Shown: in pieces, positions 32,788-42,250 of the stretch
Numbering within the stretch: position 1 is the first letter of the stretch
Layout of the letters: every line of letters starts with the position of its first letter
Assembly: GCF_000411975.1 (NCBI RefSeq)
Contig: NZ_ASXG01000154.1
Coordinates: 1 to 64,000 of the forward strand
Source of the DNA: Amycolatopsis orientalis DSM 43388
GTDB taxonomy: Bacteria > Actinomycetota > Actinomycetes > Mycobacteriales > Pseudonocardiaceae
Direction: 5' to 3'
Length of the DNA stretch: 64,000 bases
Program-made: the position numbers and the translations under genes
The notes under the pieces: generated by a model
Seen by the model: the letters and a program-made list of their open reading frames with translations, nothing else
Database searches by the model: none
Told to the model about the DNA's origin: nothing

Positions 32788-33402
32788 CGGCAACGCGTCC
32801 CTGCTGTCGCCGCTCAACGGCAATACCGCATCCGACGCCCGGACGCCCTGGCCGCTCAATGGCAATCGAGCGCGTCGTCGCCACTTAACGGCAACTACCG
32901 CCCACCAGGCGGGCCGCCATCACAGCGACGGCCCAGCCACGACGTCGCCACTCAACGGCGAATCGACATACGCCGGCCGACCACAGCCAAGCGACCATCA
33001 AAGCCCGTCGCCGGTCAGCGACAACATCCGCCGCGGCGGCCTCGCCGTTCAGCGGCAAAACCGCAGCAACTCTCGTCGCACCGAAGTGGCCAACCACCGC
33101 CCGTCCCAGCCGCACAGGCAGCACTTAGCCAAACCGTCGCCACCAAGCGGCAAACGCCCTACCCCGAACATGCAACGGCGACGACCACCCTCCGGCTCTC
33201 GCCGTTAAGCGGCGAACAGCCGTCACCAGTCGGCGGCCATCCCTACGGCTTTCGCCACCGAACGGCAACTCACCCAACCAACCCCACGCCGGGCAACCCC
33301 GTCGCCGCCGAACGGCAACCGCCCAACGCAACTTTCGCCATTAACTGGCAAATACCCCTGACCAGCACCAATACCCGAACCTGTGCCCGTCACCCGCGGT
33401 GC
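32777..33402. repeat. Cluster of about twelve palindromic elements
   Basis: The 615-bp gap between the convergent SnoaL and merR genes is occupied by copies near 32777, 32807, 32843, 32878, 32944, 33008, 33044, 33137, 33206, 33252, 33301 and 33334. There is no coding potential. Copies vary mainly in the loop and in the last bases (GGCAAC or GGCGAA). Spacing is 30-95 bp. Confidence 0.85.
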
Positions 33403-34434
33403 CTAGGTCCGTTCAGTGCCGTCTCCGTCGATGCCCTCACGTTCTTCAACAACCTTCACAAGCGCCGAAGCCACCAACGCCACTGCTCGATCCCCATCCC
33501 CCGCCAACCGCTGCAGCGCACCGTGCGCGAGCGTCCCTGGCATCTCGGCGAGCGCCTGCGTCAACCGGATCCGCACCGCGGAATCCGCAGGATGCGCCGC
33601 CAACGCATCGACCAACGCGCCGACAATCCCGCCCGCACCCCCGTCCGCCAGCGCGCTCAGAACCTCAGCTGCCTCGACGTCGTTTCGCCCCTCGACGACC
33701 ATTTCGACCAGAGTCGGCACCGCCTCCTCGACACCTCGCGCCCCGAGGGCGAGCGCAGCATGTCGACGGACCACAGCGTCCGAACCGGTGAGAGCGTCCT
33801 TCAATACCGCAGTCGCCTCGTCGCCGGGCAACTCGATGAGCGCCAAGATCGCGCGTCGACGGATGTCCGCGTCGTCCGAGCGGAGACCGGAAGCCACCTT
33901 CGCCACCCCGTCGCCGTCGGTGCGGGCGAGGGCCCATCGCAGCGCGCCAGCGACGTTCGGGTCGGATTCGGCGAGAATCGCGCGAGCCAGTACCTCGGCA
34001 GGGACCGGCACGTCGTCGACAGGTGCTAGGACGGTCTGCTGCCGACGCGCCGCACCCGGCGAATTGAGTCCGCGCAGCAACTCGACGATGCGCAAGGCAC
34101 CCTCCCAACCGGACGGTGCCGAGGCATCGACCGCGCGCAGCCGGTCGAGCAACTCCTGTTCTCGCCGCAACCGGTCTTCGGTGCGCCGGATGAGGTCGCC
34201 GACCAGTTCCGACGGCACGAACGCGGGATCCTCCAGCGCTCGGTCGATTTGCCGCAGAGACATTCCGAGCGACCGCAGGCTCTCCACGTGGAAGATCCGG
34301 CGGATGTCGTCCGCGGAGTACTCGCGATAGCCGCCCACGGTGCGACCGGTCGGCCGCACCAGCCCGAGGGCGTCGTAGTGCCGGAGCATCCGGGTGCTCA
34401 CCCCCGAGCGGCGGGCGACCTCGCCGATCAGCAC
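33403..34434 (-). CDS. MerR-family regulator fused to HEAT-like repeats
   Basis: 343 aa. Residues 1-75 are a MerR DNA-binding domain (IGEVARRSGVSTRMLRHYDALGLVRPTGRT, GYREYSADDIRRIFHVESLRSLG), followed by a coiled coil to about 110. The rest is not a metal or drug-binding domain but a chain of HEAT/armadillo-like helices (DADIRRRAILALIELPGD, DAVVRRHAALALGARGVEEAVPTLVEM, DVEAAEVLSALAD). GTG 34434 overlaps the end of the upstream HEAT gene by 7 bp, so the two proteins are made together. The HEAT partner and the MerR-type promoter upstream suggest a sensor pair; the signal is unknown. Confidence 0.85.
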   Translation of the reverse strand: MLIGEVARRSGVSTRMLRHYDALGLVRPTGRTVGGYREYSADDIRRIFHVESLRSLGMSLRQIDRALEDPAFVPSELVGDLIRRTEDRLRREQELLDRLRAVDASAPSGWEGALRIVELLRGLNSPGAARRQQTVLAPVDDVPVPAEVLARAILAESDPNVAGALRWALARTDGDGVAKVASGLRSDDADIRRRAILALIELPGDEATAVLKDALTGSDAVVRRHAALALGARGVEEAVPTLVEMVVEGRNDVEAAEVLSALADGGAGGIVGALVDALAAHPADSAVRIRLTQALAEMPGTLAHGALQRLAGDGDRAVALVASALVKVVEEREGIDGDGTERT

Positions 34435-35108
34435 GCGGCTTCCCGAGCCCGCTCCGGGCCGAGCGCGACGATTCGTTTCGCCTCGTCTACGGCCTGGTCG
34501 AAACCGGTGTCCGGGTCGCGAAGCAGCCGCTCGGTGGCGACGGCGTGCGCCCGAACGGCTGGGTCGGTGCTGTTCACTGCGTCCTCCAATACCGCCTCGA
34601 CCACGGGGCCGAGCGCGACCAGCGCCCGGCTGAGGCTGAGCTGCACGGTCCGGTCGCCCCGACCGAGCTGTGTCGCCAGTTCAGCCGCCAGCCCGGCCCT
34701 CTCACCGTCTGGCACCAGGACGACCGCTGCTCGCCATGCACTTCTCGCGACCTCGTCGTCGGCGTCGCGCAGCAACGATCGGGTGATCGCTGGCCACACG
34801 TCCGGTTCGCCGATTTTCGACAACGTGTGCAGCGACTGGCTCCGGGCCTGCGCCACGGGAGACCGCAGCTCCGCGAGAAGCCGCGGCACCGTGTCCCCCG
34901 CCGGAAACCGGGTCAACGCCCAGGTGAGCATGTCGCGCACGTAAAAGTCCGGCTCGATCGCGCACCGTGCGACGAGCGCCTCGACGAGACCAGGGCCGTC
35001 CGGGTGCGTTCCGATCGCGAGAGCGGCCTGCAGCCGCGTCGACGAGTCCCCGGCGCCCAAAGCCTCGATCTGCCGTGTGAGCTGGTGGTTCGTCTGTGTC
35101 GAGTTCAT
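34428..35108 (-). CDS. HEAT-repeat protein, partner of MerR-HEAT
   Basis: 226-aa protein built of HEAT-like helical repeats (DSSTRLQAALAIGTHPDGPGLVEALVARC, DFYVRDMLTWALTRFPAGDTVPRLLAEL, VAQARSQSLHTLSKIGEPDVWPAI, DEVARSAWRAAVVLV, DPAVRAHAVATERLL). These resemble the repeats of the MerR protein encoded next. ATG 35108 follows an excellent GGAGGTGATC ribosome site. A MerR-type promoter lies just upstream, so the operon is likely controlled by its own MerR protein. No catalytic motif is visible; it is probably a scaffold or regulatory partner. Confidence 0.75.
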   Translation of the reverse strand: MNSTQTNHQLTRQIEALGAGDSSTRLQAALAIGTHPDGPGLVEALVARCAIEPDFYVRDMLTWALTRFPAGDTVPRLLAELRSPVAQARSQSLHTLSKIGEPDVWPAITRSLLRDADDEVARSAWRAAVVLVPDGERAGLAAELATQLGRGDRTVQLSLSRALVALGPVVEAVLEDAVNSTDPAVRAHAVATERLLRDPDTGFDQAVDEAKRIVALGPERAREAAC

Positions 35109-35129
35109 CTGGGATCACCTCCGCCGACC

Positions 35130-35160
35130 AGTGAAGACCTTGTCACGATGTCAAGGTCAA
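35130..35160 (-). promoter_or_regulatory. MerR-type promoter and operator
   Basis: On the minus strand TTGACC (35155-35160) and TTCACT (35130-35135) are separated by 19 bp, the over-long spacer typical of MerR-activated promoters. The spacer is a palindrome: arms GACCTTGTCA and TGTCAAGGTC (plus strand, 35136-35158) match at 9 of 10 positions around CGA. This predicts autoregulation by the MerR-HEAT protein. Confidence 0.75.
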
Positions 35161-35520
35161 ACCCGGCAGGCAGAGGGGACTGTCGCCGCTCAGCGCAAAC
35201 GCGCACTGGACGCGATGCGGCATCCCGGCCAGACATCCGTCCACATCGAGAAGGGGTACCGGAGAAGCCGCCAACCGCGATGACAGCCGCCCGCCGAGCT
35301 ACTCAGCACCGGACTTCCAGACGACCTTCCAGGCCACCGGACTCATCGCGACGCTCGGAGCCATCTCCCCCGGGCAACCGAGGCCAGCCTCAAACCCGCC
35401 CCGAAGAAGCGAGCCTCTGACCTGGGCAATCGCGCGCGAACTCCGGATTCGCCACTAAACGGCAAAAGCCCGCCAAGGGGCAACCAGCCCGGATCGGCCA
35501 GCCAGAAAGCTCCCCAAGAG
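35161..35520. other. Intergenic region between the MerR/HEAT operon and the DUF397 gene
   Basis: 360 bp without a supported gene. It contains two palindromic elements, a degenerate one near 35192 and TTCGCCACTAAACGGCAAA near 35448. The open frames crossing it are short and unrecognisable. Confidence 0.5.
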
Positions 35521-35784
35521 CTACGACTCCGGCAAATCGAACTCGCCGTCCCGCACCCCGCGCGTGAACGCGTCCCACTCCGACGGCGTGAACACCAGCA
35601 CCACCCCGTCCGGGTCGGTCGGCTGCCGGATGGCCACGTAGGTCACCCCGTCCGTATGCGGCACGAACGCGTACTCCGCACAGTGCTCCAGGGTGACGCC
35701 CGCCGGTTCGGCACGGATCCAGGTCGCGCCGGAGAGGTCGAGTTCGTGCCGGATGTGCGCCTTGTCGTCGGTCGGGCCGCTCAT
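35521..35784 (-). CDS. DUF397 domain protein
   Basis: Small protein of 87 aa, typical of the DUF397 family found in large numbers in Streptomyces and Pseudonocardiales: LDLSGATWIRAEP, GVTYVAIRQPTDPDGVVLVFTPSEWDAFTRGVRDGEFDLPE. These are often next to an XRE-type regulator and influence development or antibiotic production, but no such partner is here. ATG 35784 follows a TACGCT -10 by 6 nt with no ribosome site, so it is probably leaderless. A palindromic element lies immediately upstream (near 35800). Confidence 0.82.
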   Translation of the reverse strand: MSGPTDDKAHIRHELDLSGATWIRAEPAGVTLEHCAEYAFVPHTDGVTYVAIRQPTDPDGVVLVFTPSEWDAFTRGVRDGEFDLPES

Positions 35785-35826
35785 CGGCACAGCGTATCCG
35801 CCATTCAGCGGCAACGCCTTGAAACG

Positions 35827-35863
35827 AAAAGAGACCCCGCCGTCCGGCGAACGGACGACAGGG
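35827..35863 (-). terminator. Terminator of ilvBNC
   Basis: On the minus strand GCCCTGTCGTCCG pairs with CGGACGGCGGGGT-type sequence across a small loop, followed by CTCTTTTC. It lies about 17 bp after the ilvC stop. Confidence 0.7.
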
Positions 35864-35879
35864 CCTCCTGGGAAACCGG

Positions 35880-36893
<1,014 letters not shown>

Positions 36894-36935
36894 GGGGGGT
36901 ACTACTTCCTTCCGTACTTACACGAAATCTGAGGT

Positions 36936-37442
36936 TCAGCGGGGAGAAGCGGCGGTGATCGAGCGGGCCCCGCGGCCCACCGCGACCATGCCGGACTGGA
37001 CGAGTTCGCGGATGCCGTACGGCTCCAGCATCCGCAGCAGCGCGCCGATCTTGTCCGACGTCCCGGTCGCCTCGACGGTGAGCGCCTCCGGCGAGACGTC
37101 CACCACCTTGGCGCGGAAGAGCTGGACGGTCTCGAGGACCTGGCTGCGCACGGTGGCGTCCGCCCTGACCTTCACGAGCAGCAGTTCGCGCTGCACCGCG
37201 CTGCCGGCTTCCAGCTCGACGATCTTGATCACGTTCACCAGCTTGTTGAGCTGTTTGGTCACCTGTTCGAGCGGTAGCTCTTCGACGGCGACCACGATCG
37301 TCATCCGGGACACCTCGGGGTTCTCCGTGGGCCCGACAGCAAGGGACTCGATGTTGAAGCCGCGGCGGGAGAACAGTCCGGACACCCGGGCGAGCACCCC
37401 GGGCTTGTTCTCGACCAGCACGCTCAGCGTGTGGACGCTCAT
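36936..37442 (-). CDS. ilvN: Acetolactate synthase small (regulatory) subunit
   Basis: 168-aa subunit. Residues 4-75 are an ACT domain (HTLSVLVENKPGVLARVSGLFSRRGFNIESLAVGPTE) that binds valine and mediates feedback on IlvB. The C-terminal ACT-like half also matches. ATG 37442 overlaps the ilvB stop by 4 bp (ATGA), so the two subunits are translated in coupled fashion. It is controlled by the ilvB leader attenuator. Confidence 0.97.
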   Translation of the reverse strand: MSVHTLSVLVENKPGVLARVSGLFSRRGFNIESLAVGPTENPEVSRMTIVVAVEELPLEQVTKQLNKLVNVIKIVELEAGSAVQRELLLVKVRADATVRSQVLETVQLFRAKVVDVSPEALTVEATGTSDKIGALLRMLEPYGIRELVQSGMVAVGRGARSITAASPR

Positions 37443-39325
37443 GCTTGCTCTCCCTCCGCGGCCGCGGCCTCGGCAGCTTCCTGCGAAACCTCGTCGTCGT
37501 CGAACAGCGGCCGGATGCCGCGGACGGCCATGATCTCGTTGTTCCCGGTGCCCGCGGCGACCATCGGCCACACCTGGGCATCCTTCCCCACGACGAAATC
37601 GATCACGACGGGGCGGTCGTTGATCTCCATCGCGCGTCGGATCGTCGCGTCGACGTCTTCCTTGGTCTCGCAGCGCAGGCCGGCGCAGCCGAGCGCCTCG
37701 GCCAGCAGCGTGAAGTCCGGGATGCGGTGCTTGTGCGTGCCGAGATCGGTGTTGGAGTACCGCTCGGAGTAGAACAGGTTCTGCCACTGGCGGACCATGC
37801 CGAGGTTGCCGTTGTTGATCACGGCGACCTTGATCGGCGCGCCCTCGATGGCGCACGTGGCGAGTTCCTGGTTGGTCATCTGGAAGCAGCCGTCGCCGTC
37901 GATCGCCCACACCTGCGTGTCCGGCAGGCCGAACTGCGCGCCCATCGCGGCCGGGACGGCGAAGCCCATGGTGCCGAGCCCGCCGGAGTTGATCCAGGTG
38001 CGCGGCTTCTCGTACTTGACGAACTGCGCGGCCCACATCTGGTGCTGCCCGACGCCCGCGGCGTACACCGCGTCCGGGCCGACCAGCTCGCCGATCCGCT
38101 CGATGACGTACTGCGGCGAGAGCGAACCGTCGTCGGGCCATTCGTAGCCCGCCGGGTAGTCCTCGCGCCACGAGTCGACCTGCGTCCACCAGTCCGTGAG
38201 GTCGGGACGGGCGCGCTCGAACTCGGTCTTCACCGCTTCGATCAGCTCGCCGATGATCTCCTTGCAGTCGCCGACGATCGGCACGTCCGCCTTGCGGTTC
38301 TTGGAGATCTCGGCCGGGTCGATGTCCGCGTGGACGATCTTCGCCTCAGGCGCGAACGACGACAGCTGGCCGGTGACCCGGTCGTCGAACCGGGCGCCGA
38401 GCGCGACCAGCAGGTCCGCGCGCTGCATCGAGGCGACCGCGGCGACGGACCCGTGCATGCCGGGCATGCCGACGTGCTGGCGGTGCGAATCGGGGAACGC
38501 GCCGCGCGCCATCAGCGTGGTCGCGACCGGGATGCCAGTCAGCTCGGCGAGTTCGCGCAGCTGCTCGGACGCCTCGGCCTTGATCACGCCGCCGCCGACG
38601 TACAGCACCGGCCGCCGGGCCTGCGCGATCAGCTTCGCGGCCTCGCGGACCTGCTTGCCGTGCGGCCGCAGCGTCGGGCGGTAGCCGGGCAGCCGCAGTT
38701 CGGGCGGCCAGGAGAACGAGGTCATCTCCTGCAGCACGTCCTTGGGGATGTCCACCAGCACCGGGCCCGGACGGCCGGTCGCGGCCAGGTGGAACGCCTC
38801 GGCGATCGCCCGCGGGATCTCCGCCGGGTCGGTGACGAGGAAGTTGTGCTTCGTGATCGGCATGGTGATGCCGCAGATGTCGGCTTCCTGGAACGCGTCG
38901 GTGCCGATCAGGCCGCGCGACTGCTGCCCGGTGATGGCGACGACGGGAACCGAGTCCATGTTGGCGTCGGCCAGCGGGGTGACGAGGTTCGTGGCCCCCG
39001 GGCCCGAGGTGGCCATGCAGACGCCGACCTTGCCGGTGGCCTGCGCGTAGCCGGTCGCGGCGTGCCCGGCGCCCTGCTCGTGGCGGACGAGGACGTGCCG
39101 GACCTTCGTGGAGTCGAGCAACGGGTCGTAGGCGGGAAGGATGGTGCCACCCGGAATGCCGAACACGACCTCCGCGCCGACCGCCTCGAGCGAGCGGACA
39201 AGCGACTGCGCGCCGGTGACGCGCACCGGCGTGCCCGCCGGCGGGGCGGGCTTCGGACGTGCTCCGGGGACACCGGGCGCGGTCGGCCCGGGCTTCGCGT
39301 CGCTGCGCGACGTGGCACTGGTCAT
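37439..39325 (-). CDS. ilvB: Acetolactate synthase large (catalytic) subunit
   Basis: 628-aa thiamine-diphosphate enzyme that condenses pyruvate to acetolactate, or with 2-oxobutyrate to acetohydroxybutyrate. The catalytic Glu is in HEQGAGHAATGYAQ. The ThDP motif is GDGCFQMTNQELATC with NNGNLGMVRQW. FAD-binding and quinone-like site residues GALGARFDDR-type sequence are present. The N-terminal 40 residues are Pro/Ala-rich and non-conserved. The start is ATG 39325 with GAGG upstream; the frame extends to 39403. A leader peptide and attenuator lie at 39408-39517. Confidence 0.96.
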   Translation of the reverse strand: MTSATSRSDAKPGPTAPGVPGARPKPAPPAGTPVRVTGAQSLVRSLEAVGAEVVFGIPGGTILPAYDPLLDSTKVRHVLVRHEQGAGHAATGYAQATGKVGVCMATSGPGATNLVTPLADANMDSVPVVAITGQQSRGLIGTDAFQEADICGITMPITKHNFLVTDPAEIPRAIAEAFHLAATGRPGPVLVDIPKDVLQEMTSFSWPPELRLPGYRPTLRPHGKQVREAAKLIAQARRPVLYVGGGVIKAEASEQLRELAELTGIPVATTLMARGAFPDSHRQHVGMPGMHGSVAAVASMQRADLLVALGARFDDRVTGQLSSFAPEAKIVHADIDPAEISKNRKADVPIVGDCKEIIGELIEAVKTEFERARPDLTDWWTQVDSWREDYPAGYEWPDDGSLSPQYVIERIGELVGPDAVYAAGVGQHQMWAAQFVKYEKPRTWINSGGLGTMGFAVPAAMGAQFGLPDTQVWAIDGDGCFQMTNQELATCAIEGAPIKVAVINNGNLGMVRQWQNLFYSERYSNTDLGTHKHRIPDFTLLAEALGCAGLRCETKEDVDATIRRAMEINDRPVVIDFVVGKDAQVWPMVAAGTGNNEIMAVRGIRPLFDDDEVSQEAAEAAAAEGEQA

Positions 39326-39407
39326 CGGTTCTGCCTCGTGGGTTCTCGGTGTCACTCGTTCGGGTTGTCTGGGCCGTACTTCCGGTCGGGGAACCGGTTT
39401 CACGCAA

Positions 39408-39444
39408 CAAAAAACCCTCGCCGACCGTAAGGTCGCACGAGGGT
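39408..39444 (-). terminator. Leader terminator (attenuator) upstream of ilvB
   Basis: On the minus strand ACCCTCG pairs with CGAGGGT (outer arms 39414-39420 and 39438-39444), enclosing a CGACC/GGTCG hairpin, and is followed by six T. It lies 83 bp before the chosen ilvB start and just after the leader ORF. Confidence 0.88.
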
Positions 39445-39445
39445 C

Positions 39446-39485
39446 GCGCGTCGACGCAGAGGACTCTTCCTAAGCGTCGGCGCGC
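39446..39485 (-). promoter_or_regulatory. Leader hairpin preceding the ilvB attenuator
   Basis: Arms GCGCGTCGACGC (39446-39457) and GCGTCGGCGCGC (39474-39485) match at 11 of 12 positions. On the transcript the 5' arm covers the last codons of the leader ORF and the 3' arm abuts the terminator stem. The layout is the same as in the cimA leader. Confidence 0.7.
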
Positions 39486-39517
39486 TTGGGAAGTACGAGA
39501 CCGGTCTGCGTAATCAC
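39470..39517 (-). CDS. Leader peptide of the ilvB attenuator
   Basis: A 15-codon ORF, MITQTGLVLPKRADA, starting with GTG 39517. It has one Ile and consecutive Leu-Val-Leu codons. TAACGT lies 7 nt upstream of the GTG and TTGACA 18 bp before that, so the transcript should be leaderless and the leader ORF the first thing translated. The stop TAG lies in the loop of the hairpin that precedes the terminator. Together with the cimA leader it points to ribosome-mediated attenuation by branched-chain aminoacyl-tRNA. Confidence 0.75.
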   Translation of the reverse strand: MITQTGLVLPKRADA

Positions 39518-39524
39518 GGCCCCG

Positions 39525-39554
39525 ACGTTAGTCGCGCGCCCGGGCGAGTGTCAA
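39525..39554 (-). promoter_or_regulatory. ilvBNC promoter
   Basis: A consensus TTGACA (minus strand, 39549-39554), an 18-bp spacer and TAACGT (39525-39530). Transcription would start at or next to the GTG of the leader peptide. Confidence 0.75.
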
Positions 39555-39649
39555 CTCTACGGGACGGCGGTTCCGCATCGTGGACGGCCAGTACTGCCGC
39601 CGCGCGACCCGGACGCAGGTCACTCCCGGCGTCGGTGCACCATTCCTTC

Positions 39650-40216
39650 GTGGCCAAGAAACAGCAGGACCAGCGCGCGGACGAGGGCCGGAAGGCCGTG
39701 TTCCGGATTCCGACCACGGCGTATCTCGCGATCGGTCTGCTGACCGTCTGTGTGACCCCTGTCGCACTGGGCGAGATCGGCGGATTCCAGTGGCTGTACG
39801 TCTTCCCGCTCGCGCTGCTCGTGTTCGTCGCGCGCACGCGCACCGTCGCGACCCGCGAAGGACTGCACGTCCGGACCGTCTTCGGAAGCCGCGACCTGCC
39901 GTGGTCGTCGCTCAAGGGCCTGGCGATCACGAACAAAGCCCGCGTGCGCGCAGTCCTCGGCGACGACACGCAGGTCAGCCTTCCCACAGTGCGGACGCGG
40001 CATCTTCCGGTACTGGCGCTGGTGAGCGAGGGCAAGATCAAGGACCCGTCGGGCGTGCTGAGCGACGAGGAGCTCACCGGGCAGAAACCGGCGGCCGAAA
40101 CCGCGCCGGATGCTGCCGGGAAGCCCGCCCCGGAACCCTCTCCGGAGCCCGCCGAACCGGAGCCCTCGGCCGACGCGGAACGGACCGGCGGCGGCAACGG
40201 CAAACCAGCCGAGTAG
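39650..40216 (+). CDS. PH-domain-like membrane protein
   Basis: 188 aa. It has two closely spaced hydrophobic segments near residues 18-55 (TTAYLAIGLLTVCVTPVALG, WLYVFPLALLVFVA). A bacterial PH-like domain follows (TRTVATREGLHVRTVFGSRDLPWSSLKGLAITNKARVRAVLGDDTQVSLPTVRTRHLPVLALV), then a Pro/Glu-rich tail from about 150. Similar actinobacterial proteins carry the same order; their role is unknown. GTG 39650 is chosen because the homologous part begins VAKKQQDQ; no ribosome site is visible. It is divergent from ilvB. Its stop overlaps a TAGAAT word (40214-40219) that may be the ilvD -10. Confidence 0.7.
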   Translation: MAKKQQDQRADEGRKAVFRIPTTAYLAIGLLTVCVTPVALGEIGGFQWLYVFPLALLVFVARTRTVATREGLHVRTVFGSRDLPWSSLKGLAITNKARVRAVLGDDTQVSLPTVRTRHLPVLALVSEGKIKDPSGVLSDEELTGQKPAAETAPDAAGKPAPEPSPEPAEPEPSADAERTGGGNGKPAE

Positions 40217-40289
40217 AATTGGTAGGACCAGTTTGCGGAGCCGTAGTTCCCCTCCGCCTGGGTCCAGCCTTCTGACCTGGGAGAATGCC

Positions 40290-42134
40290 GTGCCGCACCT
40301 CCGTTCCCGGACCACCACCCACGGCCGCAACGCGGCGGGCGCACGCTCGCTCTGGCGTGCGACCGGAATGACCGACAGCGATTTCGGCAAGCCGATCGTC
40401 GCGATCGCCAACTCTTACACCCAGTTCGTGCCCGGCCACGTGCACCTCAAGGATCTCGGCGAGATCGTCGCCGAGGCGGTCGCCGAGGCCGGCGGCATCG
40501 CCCGGGAATTCCACACGATCGCGGTCGACGACGGCATCGCGATGGGGCACTCGGGCATGCTCTACTCGCTGCCCTCGCGCGAGATCATCGCCGACTCGGT
40601 GGAGTACATGGTCAACGCGCACCAGGCCGACGCGCTGGTGTGCATCTCCAACTGCGACAAGATCACGCCGGGCATGCTCAACGCCGCGATGCGGCTCAAC
40701 ATCCCGACCGTGTTCGTCTCCGGCGGTCCGATGGAGGCCGGCAAGGCGGTGGTCGTCGAAGGCGTCGCGCAGGCTCCGACCGACCTGATCACCACGATCG
40801 CGGCGTCCGCGAACTCCGCGATCGACGAGGCCGGCCTGTCCGAGGTCGAGCGTTCCGCCTGCCCGACCTGCGGTTCGTGCTCCGGCATGTTCACCGCGAA
40901 CTCGATGAACTGCCTCACCGAAGCGCTGGGATTGTCCTTGCCGGGCAACGGCTCCACGCTCGCGACGCACGCGGCCCGGCGTGAGCTGTTCTCCAACGCC
41001 GGACGCACGGTGGTCGAACTGTGCAAGCGCTGGTACGGCTCCGATGACGAATCCGCGTTGCCGCGTTCGATCGCCACGAAGTCGGCGTTCGAGAACGCGA
41101 TGGCGCTCGACATGGCCATGGGCGGGTCGACGAACACCGTGCTGCACATCCTCGCCGCCGCGCAGGAGGGCGAGGTCGACTTCACGATCAGCGACATCGA
41201 CGCCATCGGACGGCGGGTGCCGTGCCTGTCGAAGGTCGCGCCGAACTCCGATTACCACATGGAAGACGTCCACCGGGCCGGCGGAATCCCCGCCATCCTC
41301 GGCGAGCTGTACCGCGGCGGACTGCTGAACACCGACGTGCACGCGGTCCACGCGCCGGACCTCGCCACGTGGCTGAACGAGTGGGACATCCGCGCCGAGT
41401 CCCCGTCGGAGAAGGCGCTGGAGCTGTTCCACGCCGCGCCGGGCGGGGTCCGGACGACGCAGGCGTTCTCGACGGAAAACCGCTGGTCGTCCCTGGACAC
41501 CGACGCCGCCGGCGGCTGCATCCGCGACATCGAACACGCCTACACGAAGGACGGCGGCCTCGCGATCCTGCGCGGCAACCTGGCCGAGAACGGCGCCGTG
41601 ATCAAGGCCGCGGGCATCGACGAGGACCTGTGGCACTTCCAAGGCCCGGCGCGCGTGCTGGAGAGCCAGGAGGAAGCCGTGTCGGCGATCCTCAAGAAGG
41701 AGATCCAGCCGGGCGAGGTGCTGGTCATCCGCTACGAGGGCCCGGCAGGCGGTCCCGGCATGCAGGAAATGCTGCACCCGACGGCGTTCCTCAAGGGTTC
41801 GGGCCTCGGCAAGAAATGCGCCCTGATCACCGACGGCCGCTTCTCCGGCGGCTCCTCGGGCATCTCGGTCGGCCACATCTCGCCGGAAGCCGCCGCGGGC
41901 GGTCTGATCGGCCTGGTGGAGAACGGCGACCAGATCGTCCTGGACGTCCACGAGCGCCGGCTCGAACTGCTGGTCGACCCTGAGATCTTGGCCGAGCGGC
42001 GGGCGAAGATGGAAGCCTCGGAGCGTCCGTGGCAACCGAAGGACCGGCAGCGCCCGATCACCTCGGCCCTGCGGGCCTACGCCCGGATGGCCACGTCGGC
42101 CGACACCGGCGCGGTTCGGGATCCGAACCGCTGA
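40290..42134 (+). CDS. ilvD: Dihydroxy-acid dehydratase
   Basis: 614-aa iron-sulfur enzyme, third common step of valine and isoleucine synthesis, which dehydrates 2,3-dihydroxy-isovalerate and -methylvalerate. Cluster cysteines are in ISNCDKITPG and PTCGSCSGMF; other family motifs are NSMNCLTEALGLSLPGNGS and TDGRFSGGSSGISVGH. GTG 40290 is preceded by GGGAG with 6-nt spacing. It is transcribed opposite to ilvBNC. A TAGAAT word at 40214-40219 may be its -10; no good -35 is seen. A strong terminator follows. Confidence 0.96.
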   Translation: MPHLRSRTTTHGRNAAGARSLWRATGMTDSDFGKPIVAIANSYTQFVPGHVHLKDLGEIVAEAVAEAGGIAREFHTIAVDDGIAMGHSGMLYSLPSREIIADSVEYMVNAHQADALVCISNCDKITPGMLNAAMRLNIPTVFVSGGPMEAGKAVVVEGVAQAPTDLITTIAASANSAIDEAGLSEVERSACPTCGSCSGMFTANSMNCLTEALGLSLPGNGSTLATHAARRELFSNAGRTVVELCKRWYGSDDESALPRSIATKSAFENAMALDMAMGGSTNTVLHILAAAQEGEVDFTISDIDAIGRRVPCLSKVAPNSDYHMEDVHRAGGIPAILGELYRGGLLNTDVHAVHAPDLATWLNEWDIRAESPSEKALELFHAAPGGVRTTQAFSTENRWSSLDTDAAGGCIRDIEHAYTKDGGLAILRGNLAENGAVIKAAGIDEDLWHFQGPARVLESQEEAVSAILKKEIQPGEVLVIRYEGPAGGPGMQEMLHPTAFLKGSGLGKKCALITDGRFSGGSSGISVGHISPEAAAGGLIGLVENGDQIVLDVHERRLELLVDPEILAERRAKMEASERPWQPKDRQRPITSALRAYARMATSADTGAVRDPNR

Positions 42135-42151
42135 TTCCTGCTGCTTCGGGG

Positions 42152-42184
42152 AAGGGCCCGCACGTGGTGTGCGGGCCCTTTTCC
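42152..42184 (+). terminator. Terminator of ilvD
   Basis: AAGGGCCCGCAC (42152-42163) and GTGCGGGCCCTT (42169-42180) form a perfect 12-bp stem with a 5-nt loop, followed by TT. It is 17 bp after the stop codon. Confidence 0.9.
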
Positions 42185-42250
42185 GTGTCGCGGTTAGAGG
42201 GTTCGACCGCTGGCACCTCGGGTGTGCTGCCGCCGAATGCCGGTCGACGC

